DNA of 40,796 nt from a virus, in IMG/VR virus record IMGVR_UViG_3300023181_000019, positions 1-40,796 of that record; one strand, given 5' to 3'. How positions within the stretch are numbered: the first letter of the stretch is position 1; every line of letters starts with the position of its first letter. A program made the position numbers and the translations under genes. The notes beneath the pieces are model-generated. The model was not told where the DNA came from, did no database searches, and worked only from the letters and a program-made list of their open reading frames with translations. Of this stretch, positions 31,596-36,768 are shown piece after piece.

Positions 31596-31624
31596 CAAAT
31601 ATACAACTATTTATTAATTGTCAA
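31596..31624 (-). promoter_or_regulatory. Main early promoter with operator dyad
   Basis: Minus strand TTG (31622-31624), 18 nt, TATATTTG (31596-31603). The stretch TAGTTGTATATTTGTAC matches the 19857 promoter (TAGTCGTATATTTGTAC) at all but one base. The dyad TTGTA-N6-TACAA spans the -7 box. Confidence 0.8.
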
Positions 31625-31660
31625 ATTGTAAATATGTTAAAGTTTAAAATTAAAGCAAAC

Positions 31661-31693
31661 AAAAAACCCTAACACTTGTAAATGCTAGGGTTT
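31661..31693 (-). terminator. Intrinsic terminator after the spanin gene
   Basis: A perfect 8-bp stem AAACCCTA/TAGGGTTT (31664-31671 and 31686-31693) with six U on the minus strand closes the lysis unit just before the early promoter. Between the spanin stop (31722) and 31564 only this hairpin and the promoter are present. Confidence 0.9.
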
Positions 31694-31721
31694 AAGATTA
31701 AGATATTTTTGAATTGCTATC

Positions 31722-32204
31722 TTATTTTGATAAGTTTTTTGCTATTTCCGATATGGCTATGCTGTTTTTATTTATTGTTTTGTACATTAAAAATAAAGCG
31801 ATACCGCCTAAAATTGTGATCATTCCGAAACCGTATAAAATCCAGGTCGTGTTGACTTCTTCTTTTTTAACGGAATCCTTTTCTTTGATGAATTCTTTTA
31901 GTTCTCTGTTTTCCTTTTTAAATTCCTCTATAACCGATGCAAAGCAATCTATTGACTTTATCTGACCTTGTGTATTGTAAACGGTCTTTAAAGTAGTTCC
32001 CTGTCTGTTTGTGGTGTATATTGTAGTGTCTTTATAAGTTATTTTTGGAACTAGATAAGTAACCGTATCGCCTTTACGGAAAGTCTTTGTTTCAATCTGC
32101 TCTTTAAAGTCAGTATCTGTTTTTGACTTTGAAGACTGTTTGTAGATGTCGCAGGACTGAAACATTAAAGTTAAAACAAGTATTTTAAATATTGAGCTTT
32201 TCAT
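31722..32204 (-). CDS. Single-protein (unimolecular) spanin candidate
   Basis: 160 aa from the ATG at 32202-32204, in ATGA overlap with the upstream 42-aa gene. N-terminal lipoprotein signal KILVLTLMFQSC (Cys18), periplasmic domain with beta-rich then coiled-coil part (EEFKKENRELKEFIKEKDS, 93-111), and C-terminal membrane helix WILYGFGMITILGGIALFLM (121-140). This topology is that of u-spanins, which bridge outer and inner membranes and fuse them at lysis. Location after endolysin and holins agrees. Confidence 0.75.
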   Translation of the reverse strand: MKSSIFKILVLTLMFQSCDIYKQSSKSKTDTDFKEQIETKTFRKGDTVTYLVPKITYKDTTIYTTNRQGTTLKTVYNTQGQIKSIDCFASVIEEFKKENRELKEFIKEKDSVKKEEVNTTWILYGFGMITILGGIALFLMYKTINKNSIAISEIAKNLSK

Positions 32205-32329
32205 TTCTTGCAAAATTTAATTTTACGCCTTTCAGAACGATTTGGAATAGTGTTTTCTTTTAGGTCTTCGTGTTTTATAGTTAAATATTGAAGTCCTAGT
32301 ATTGGGTGGTAGTAGAAATTTGTTTGCAT
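32201..32329 (-). CDS. 42-aa basic protein in lysis block
   Basis: MQTNFYYHPILGLQYLTIKH then a lysine/arginine-rich end. It overlaps the spanin start as ATGA. It follows a promoter-hairpin leader (32351-32435). There is no membrane segment or lipobox, so it is not an Rz1-like partner. Confidence 0.55.
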   Translation of the reverse strand: MQTNFYYHPILGLQYLTIKHEDLKENTIPNRSERRKIKFCKK

Positions 32330-32350
32330 ATTTTTTTATTCAAATGTAAA

Positions 32351-32382
32351 CAAAAAACCTCACTAAATTAATAATGAGGTTT
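32351..32382 (-). terminator. Terminator hairpin before the spanin unit (attenuator candidate)
   Basis: An 8-bp stem AAACCTCA/TGAGGTTT (32355-32362, 32375-32382) is followed by UUUUUUG. It lies 46 nt from a TATGTTTG box and 25 nt before the 42-aa gene, the same layout as the portal leader, but loop-to-leader complementarity is not convincing here. Confidence 0.75.
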
Positions 32383-32427
32383 TGTAAAATTCAATGTTGT
32401 TTTGTTGATCACTAAATTTTTAAAAGA

Positions 32428-32435
32428 CAAACATA
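32428..32435 (-). promoter_or_regulatory. Candidate promoter for the spanin unit
   Basis: TATGTTTG on the minus strand, the same -7 variant used by the plus-strand cassette leader. No clear -33 TTG. It lies between two terminators, which makes an independent start plausible. Confidence 0.4.
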
Positions 32436-32445
32436 CATAAATAAT

Positions 32446-32473
32446 ATAAAAAACCCGATGTTGCTATCGGGTT
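32446..32473 (-). terminator. Intrinsic terminator downstream of endolysin
   Basis: A perfect 8-bp stem AACCCGAT/ATCGGGTT (32452-32459, 32466-32473) with a 6-nt loop and six U on the minus strand. It ends the holin/endolysin transcript after the 21-aa ORF. Confidence 0.85.
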
Positions 32474-32530
32474 AATTATTAACTCAAACCATTAAGTTAT
32501 GAAAAACAAATTCAAATATACAAATTATTT

Positions 32531-32596
32531 CTATACAGAAGTGCCTCCTAATTTATTTCCGTGAACTACATCACCGTACCAAGTGTAATTTTTCAT
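32531..32596 (-). CDS. 21-aa peptide ORF
   Basis: MKNYTWYGDVVHGNKLGGTS plus one residue. An A-rich start and a terminator shortly downstream suggest a tiny expressed peptide. In the remaining gap between endolysin and spanin (32214-32660) I see only this ORF, the 42-aa gene, two terminators and two TAnnTTTG boxes (32428 and 32513). Confidence 0.4.
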   Translation of the reverse strand: MKNYTWYGDVVHGNKLGGTSV

Positions 32597-32660
32597 TTTA
32601 TTTGTTTTTAAGTTTAACCTTCCAAAGAGTGACCTTTTTTATTTTTCATGTTTTTATTTA

Positions 32661-33086
32661 TTATTTCAATTCAAAATGGGCTGGATCAAAAAGACTTTTA
32701 AAATCCCCCCCCCAAGTAACTCCAATGCCTAAACATTTAGCAACTGCCTTGATGTGTACAGAGATTAATTTAAGTTTTGGAATTACTTCTTTATCCGATA
32801 ACTGTACTTTACCATCGTAAAATGGAAATAAGTCTACAGCGTGTCCGTAGCCGTCTGATTTCGCCTGATGATTTGATTTCTTCTTTACTCCATCCGCATT
32901 GGTTACAATTTTGCCTTTAGCCGTTCTTCCTTGTGCATATAGCGACTGCTGATATTGCGTAGTTCTTACACCTTGAACAATTGTAAAGTCAACAGGACTT
33001 TCTTTGATTGCTTCTGTCATTAGTTTAACCAAATCCGGATGAACGCCTTTTAAGGTATCTAAACTTCTTTGTGAAAATTTATTCAT
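32661..33086 (-). CDS. M15 peptidase endolysin (L-Ala-D-Glu type)
   Basis: 141 aa. Zinc-site motifs: SNHQ (His73), GHAVDL (Asp85) and DPAHFEL (His137), plus GVTWGGDF before the last motif, as in VanY/M15-type phage endopeptidases that cut peptidoglycan stem peptides. A run of nine C at 32705-32713 (G9 in the gene) encodes Trp-Gly-Gly; a one-base slip would remove the last zinc ligand. No signal peptide, so release depends on a holin. Confidence 0.93.
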   Translation of the reverse strand: MNKFSQRSLDTLKGVHPDLVKLMTEAIKESPVDFTIVQGVRTTQYQQSLYAQGRTAKGKIVTNADGVKKKSNHQAKSDGYGHAVDLFPFYDGKVQLSDKEVIPKLKLISVHIKAVAKCLGIGVTWGGDFKSLFDPAHFELK

Positions 33087-33088
33087 GA

Positions 33089-33451
33089 TTATTTACGTTT
33101 AAAAAAATTAACTATACTGTCCTGTGCCACATTTACCAATGAAGTAAGAAAGATGTCCACGTTAAATTTATAGATGATGAATCCCGCTATATCTTTGCTC
33201 AACATAGCAATTAAAGATAATACTCCAGGTACATATATTTCTTCGATGTGCTTATAAACTACCGCACTAAAAGCATAAACTATCCCTACTGCAATTATAA
33301 TTGAAAGCAGTACATTTATATATGATATTTTTTTATTTTCCCTTTGCATTTCTACAGCTATTTTTATACCGACGCCAATAATTGCGGGGACAATTATCTT
33401 TGTAAAAAAAGCTAAAAGCTCATTCGATAGGTTTTGTAGTCTTTCTGGCAT
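33089..33451 (-). CDS. Holin candidate, three membrane helices
   Basis: 120 aa. Hydrophobic segments KIIVPAIIGVGIKIAVEM, INVLLSIIIAVGIVYAFSAV and GVLSLIAMLSKDIAGFIIYK, with a basic end (NFFKRK). The position two bases before the endolysin and the three-helix layout with short basic tail match phage holins. It overlaps the upstream membrane protein by 32 nt, which could allow coupled expression of a holin and its regulator. Confidence 0.8.
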   Translation of the reverse strand: MPERLQNLSNELLAFFTKIIVPAIIGVGIKIAVEMQRENKKISYINVLLSIIIAVGIVYAFSAVVYKHIEEIYVPGVLSLIAMLSKDIAGFIIYKFNVDIFLTSLVNVAQDSIVNFFKRK

Positions 33452-33752
33452 ATCTAAGGTATGTTATAATTATCAAAATTAAGGCAAAAAAAGCCTCATT
33501 TAACCCAAATTTAGTATTATCGAAAATTGTTTCATCTAAGAAATTATTTAGAGATAAGCATAAAAGTACAAAACTAGCGACATATTTTTTATTATTCAAC
33601 CAAATAAAAAATGATAACAGTAAAAAAGCCAAAGAATTACCAAAATAATAAATCGGTATTCCCGTTTTTTCTTTTATAATATCCCAAAACATGAAAGCTA
33701 TTACCGAGACGATAATAGCTATCCATAGAATAATGTTATTTCGCTTATCCAC
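33420..33752 (-). CDS. Membrane protein, possible antiholin
   Basis: 110 aa with about four membrane helices (NIILWIAIIVSVIAFMFWDI, FGNSLAFLLLSFFIWL, VASFVLLCLSLNNF, NEAFFALILIIITYLRY). The start is GTG at 33750-33752, overlapping the previous stop by 8 nt. Overlap with the holin candidate suggests a paired role in lysis timing, by inference. Confidence 0.7.
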   Translation of the reverse strand: MDKRNNIILWIAIIVSVIAFMFWDIIKEKTGIPIYYFGNSLAFLLLSFFIWLNNKKYVASFVLLCLSLNNFLDETIFDNTKFGLNEAFFALILIIITYLRYARKTTKPIE

Positions 33753-33876
33753 GGTCTTTTGGTCGTGTTCCGATAAGTTCCAAGCCTACACGCCCTAAAA
33801 CTTCGTTTGCATCAGCGATAGCCTTATCAATTGCTAATTGGTCAATCTCATTTGGATCGGGTGTCGTTCCTGCCAT
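33745..33876 (-). CDS. 43-aa protein, first gene of lysis block
   Basis: MAGTTPDPNEIDQLAIDKAI, then ANEVLGRVGLELIGTRPKD. The start follows TTTAAA. It overlaps the GTG start of the next gene by 8 nt. Amphipathic and soluble; function is unknown. Confidence 0.6.
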   Translation of the reverse strand: MAGTTPDPNEIDQLAIDKAIADANEVLGRVGLELIGTRPKDRG

Positions 33877-33922
33877 TTTAAATATTTTTTAAGTTAGATG
33901 TAAAAGTAATGAAATTTATTTA

Positions 33923-33930
33923 TATGTTTG
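33923..33930 (+). promoter_or_regulatory. Candidate promoter of the plus-strand cassette
   Basis: TATGTTTG on the plus strand, 4 nt before hairpin 1 of the leader. No TTG at -33. It is in the divergent gap between the lysis block (minus) and the cassette (plus). Confidence 0.5.
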
Positions 33931-33934
33931 CAAT

Positions 33935-34024
33935 GTAGTTCACGACCTACGGAAAAATATAGCTAACTTTTTTAGCAATTAAAGAACCCTGCATCGTGTC
34001 GTGACTTTGCAGGGTTTCTTTTTT
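33935..34024 (+). promoter_or_regulatory. Kissing-hairpin attenuator leader of the plus-strand cassette
   Basis: Hairpin 1: stem GTAG/CTAC (33935-33938, 33947-33950), loop TTCACGAC. A small hairpin GCTAA/TTAGC follows. Hairpin 2: GAACCCTGCA (33984-33993) with TGCAGGGTTTC (34008-34018), then six U. The hairpin 2 loop holds GTCGTGA (33998-34004), complementary to TCACGAC (33940-33946) of loop 1. The hairpin-1 frame GTAG-8 nt-CTAC is the same as at 21884-21899. The ATG is 19 nt past hairpin 2. Confidence 0.7.
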
Positions 34025-34037
34025 AAATTATTTTATT

Positions 34038-34427
34038 ATGAGTAGAGAAATAAAATTTAGAGCATTTGATCAGATCACAAAAACGATGAATCCAGTAACT
34101 TCAATGTGGGGATTTCCTGAAATACAAACGGTATGCGTTCCTTTTGAAGAAACTATAAACACTTTATTTTACAGTTTTGAATTAATGCAGTTCACAGGAT
34201 TGAAAGACAAAAACGGAGTTGATATTTATGAGGGGGATATTCTAATTAGCAAAGTAGAATTAGAAGGGGGTGTCTCAAACAATTGTATAGTTGTATATGG
34301 AGATGCAGGCTTTGATTTGGTAAAAACAAAATCAGATGACGAAACCCAAAGGATGTATCTTAAAAATTATTGGAAGCATTCTCTAGAAGTAATCGGCAAC
34401 ATTCACGATAACCCAGAATTATTATGA
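34038..34427 (+). CDS. YopX-family protein (copy D, duplicated and inverted)
   Basis: 129 aa. MSREIKFRAFDQITKTMNPV to VIGNIHDNPELL. It differs from copy B (25950-26336, opposite strand) by six substitutions and one inserted Ser. Among the ~23 DNA differences most are silent, so the protein is under selection. Upstream and downstream sequences are unrelated. It is the first gene of the plus-strand cassette. Confidence 0.92.
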   Translation: MSREIKFRAFDQITKTMNPVTSMWGFPEIQTVCVPFEETINTLFYSFELMQFTGLKDKNGVDIYEGDILISKVELEGGVSNNCIVVYGDAGFDLVKTKSDDETQRMYLKNYWKHSLEVIGNIHDNPELL

Positions 34428-34528
34428 AATTCGACAAAAGATATGCCTACACAGTATTGCTAACAGCTTTTTTAATTTCTGTTTTAGTAGTGGGGTTTTT
34501 ATTAAAATGTAATTTAGAGAAAAGATGA
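34424..34528 (+). CDS. 34-aa membrane peptide
   Basis: MKFDKRYAYTVLLTAFLISV, then LVVGFLLKCNLEKR: one membrane helix (residues ~9-27) with basic flanks. ATGA overlaps at both ends (34424-34427 with YopX; 34525-34528 with the next gene) strongly support translation. Confidence 0.7.
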   Translation: MKFDKRYAYTVLLTAFLISVLVVGFLLKCNLEKR

Positions 34529-34878
34529 AAGCAGAAGAATTAAGAATTGGTAATTATGTTTATTTCAATGAAGAAATAGATTTAGTAGAATCAATATCGC
34601 ATAATATAATTCACGGAAAATTATTTAGCAACTATGAAATTTCCGAAATAAAACCAATACCGTTAACCGAAGAATGGCTATTTAAAATGGGATTTAATAA
34701 TTTTCTTTCTTCTAAAAATACATATGAAACACAATATTGTTTTGTTGACTTTATAGAAAAAGGATTATGTAGGGTATGCTATCCTGGCTATCCTAAAAAA
34801 GGCATACGTTACGTTCATGAGTTGCAAAATTATTACTATGTAAATAGTCTTAGATTTACAGAACTTATAATTAAATAA
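34525..34878 (+). CDS. 117-aa conserved phage protein
   Basis: MKAEELRIGNYVYFNEEIDL, PIPLTEEWLFKMGFNNF and VHELQNYYYVNSLRFTEL form a pattern ('ELRIGN-v ... PIpLteeWL-k-GF ... vHeLQNlyf') frequent in Bacteroidetes phages and prophages. Function is unknown. It is coupled to the 34-aa peptide gene. Confidence 0.8.
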   Translation: MKAEELRIGNYVYFNEEIDLVESISHNIIHGKLFSNYEISEIKPIPLTEEWLFKMGFNNFLSSKNTYETQYCFVDFIEKGLCRVCYPGYPKKGIRYVHELQNYYYVNSLRFTELIIK

Positions 34879-34920
34879 ACTAAAACCTTTGAAGTGATAT
34901 AGGGAACTTCTAAATTAATT

Positions 34921-35160
34921 ATGTCAAAATTAATTTACAATACAAAGCCTCCTAAAAAAGGATATGTTCACAATGAATCTTTCATGACTCACGTAGATTC
35001 AAAACCTTCATCTTTAATTAGAGAAGTTTATCCGTCTCAAGAAACTCAGAAAGAAGCTTGTGAACTTGTTGGAGACACAATGTATAAACTTATAAAAAAG
35101 CTTAATGAATTAGGCTACGACCAAACAAAAGTTAGATTTTCTATTCACTTTAAAGACTAA
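34921..35160 (+). CDS. 79-aa protein, last gene of plus cassette
   Basis: MSKLIYNTKPPKKGYVHNES, then helical ETQKEACELVGDTMYKLIKK. No family is recognised. It is followed at once by a strong bidirectional terminator. Confidence 0.7.
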   Translation: MSKLIYNTKPPKKGYVHNESFMTHVDSKPSSLIREVYPSQETQKEACELVGDTMYKLIKKLNELGYDQTKVRFSIHFKD

Positions 35161-35162
35161 AT

Positions 35163-35200
35163 AAAAAAATCCCCTGTCGAATCAACGCAGGGGATTTTTC
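35163..35200. terminator. Bidirectional terminator
   Basis: Stem AAAATCCCCTG/CAGGGGATTTT with A and U runs on both sides, so it works in either direction: it ends the plus-strand cassette (stop 35160) and the late minus-strand operon (stop 35221). Confidence 0.9.
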
Positions 35201-35220
35201 ATTTTAAACATATAAAATGC

Positions 35221-35430
35221 TTAATTCTTCTTTGACAATTCATTTATAGAATCATCTTTTGTTGCTGAACTTTTAGAACTTCCGAAATAATAACCCAAGA
35301 CAACGCTCATAAGCGAAAATAAGCCTATCCTGTCAGCATCATTTACTTTTGTGAAAGTAATTATAGACATTCCTCCAAGAACTACTATAACCGCTATTAC
35401 TGCCTGTATTTTTATTTCCGGAAACTTCAT
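35221..35430 (-). CDS. Small membrane protein at end of late operon
   Basis: 69 aa. Two hydrophobic segments: IQAVIAVIVVLGGMSIITF and IGLFSLMSVVLGYYFGSS, then a polar tail. It resembles small holins or virion-associated membrane proteins. It is the last gene before the bidirectional terminator. Confidence 0.65.
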   Translation of the reverse strand: MKFPEIKIQAVIAVIVVLGGMSIITFTKVNDADRIGLFSLMSVVLGYYFGSSKSSATKDDSINELSKKN

Positions 35431-35431
35431 A

Positions 35432-36316
35432 TCAATAAGTTATCTCAGTTCCTGTTATATAATTAACGCTTGCCGTTCCTGTTGTTGCCGTCCTGATTCT
35501 CACTAAAGCATTTGTTGGAATTACGCCCGTCAATGTGCCTGTCTGCGTATTTGTCAATTGTATCGCCACCGTTACGCCAACACCGCTTGAATTGCCGCTT
35601 TGAGAAGGGGTAAGCCAAGTTGTACCGCTGTTTAATGAATATTCCAAATAAGCCGTCGCAGTAGATGTGCCGATTAGCAACGGATTTGTTACAGTACAAG
35701 TTACGGAATAAGATACAATTGCGGGTTTTGTTGTCGAAATGGTAAAGTTTGAATTTAATACTTTAGATGTTACGACCGTTACCGTTGGCTGAACTACGGA
35801 TATAGTAAGATTTGGAGCAGTACCCGTTATTACTATTCCATTACCTGCGGTGTAGTTGTTTGCTACAGGAAGTGTTAAGCTATTTCCGTTTGTAATGCTT
35901 AATAAGTTTCCTGACAAAGAAAGGCTTTGCAGTTCGTTGGTAGGACTGTTATCGGCAACGGCAGGAAAGTTTTTAGGAACACCCAATCCGTCTAAATATT
36001 GGCTCGTTAATCCGTTTGGATTATTTAGTTTTAAAGACAATCCGGCATTTACAAAACTTTCAGAAGCAAAATAATTCCACGCACTTCCGTTGTTGTATTC
36101 AGGCTTTAGAGTTATGGAATTTATCTGAACCCTTCCTGTCAATCTCAAAGCTCCAAATATATTATTGTGATTTCTTACAGGAAGCAAAACGATAGAATCC
36201 CCGCCTACTCCGCCTCTATTTTGAGTATGTATATTCGGAGTGCCTATATTATTAATTGTTGTTGATTGGGAAAAGCAAATTAGGGGGAATAATAAGATAA
36301 ATAGTAATTTTTTCAT
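35432..36316 (-). CDS. Tail-fibre-like protein with signal peptide
   Basis: 294 aa. It begins MKKLLFILLFPLICFSQSTT, a typical Sec signal peptide. The body is Asn/Thr/Ser/Val-rich and repetitive (GNGIVITGTAPNLTISVVQP, VTNPLLIGTSTATAYLEYSL), like host-surface or fibre beta-structures. A signal peptide on a gene in the tail-fibre region is unusual. It ends one base before the small membrane protein gene. Confidence 0.75.
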   Translation of the reverse strand: MKKLLFILLFPLICFSQSTTINNIGTPNIHTQNRGGVGGDSIVLLPVRNHNNIFGALRLTGRVQINSITLKPEYNNGSAWNYFASESFVNAGLSLKLNNPNGLTSQYLDGLGVPKNFPAVADNSPTNELQSLSLSGNLLSITNGNSLTLPVANNYTAGNGIVITGTAPNLTISVVQPTVTVVTSKVLNSNFTISTTKPAIVSYSVTCTVTNPLLIGTSTATAYLEYSLNSGTTWLTPSQSGNSSGVGVTVAIQLTNTQTGTLTGVIPTNALVRIRTATTGTASVNYITGTEITY

Positions 36317-36317
36317 T

Positions 36318-36743
36318 TTAAATAGGTTTATAGGTTAATCTGAATTTGTCTCCTGCAGTCATCGGGAAATAAAGTTCCCCAGTAGTTTTGTTGTGTGAAG
36401 GACTTGGAAGCTCATTTATAGTGATACCTTCAACATTTAAGGTATAAATGTCAAAGTCTCCGATTAGTTCTTCTATGACCTGATTTCCTGTAACATTGGC
36501 AACAGAATCAAGTCCAAAAATCATTCTTGCTTTTACTTTTTCTGCTTCAAAATCATAATCAGGATAAATAGCGATAACATCTAATTTATATTGAGCTATA
36601 GCATTGTTCCTTTCAATCATGACATTTTCAGACATTTTTATACCTGTAAGCATTTCCTGAATTATAGGATTTGTAATGTAGTTTAGTTGGTCTATAAGAA
36701 GGTTTCTTCTTATCTCAATAAGGAGTTTTTGTTCGTCATTCAT
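36318..36743 (-). CDS. Tail-tip or fibre accessory protein
   Basis: 141 aa. A helical first half (QKLLIEIRRNLLIDQLNYIT) and beta second half (LPSPSHNKTTGELYFPMTAG). Located between the tail fibre and the signal-peptide protein, it may be a fibre-assembly or attachment factor; this is inference. No family is recognised. Confidence 0.65.
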   Translation of the reverse strand: MNDEQKLLIEIRRNLLIDQLNYITNPIIQEMLTGIKMSENVMIERNNAIAQYKLDVIAIYPDYDFEAEKVKARMIFGLDSVANVTGNQVIEELIGDFDIYTLNVEGITINELPSPSHNKTTGELYFPMTAGDKFRLTYKPI

Positions 36744-36768
36744 TTTTGTTTGTATTTAAGGTTAATTT

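Noticed and set aside
32499-32555. Plus-strand 18-aa ORF opposite the 21-aa ORF
   Set aside because: A short chance frame within a region where the minus-strand ORF, promoter box and terminator make a more coherent unit.
33935-33950. Inverted repeat GTAG-N8-CTAC as a phage attachment site
   Set aside because: There is no integrase, and the same frame occurs at 21884-21899 as part of a leader hairpin, which explains it better.
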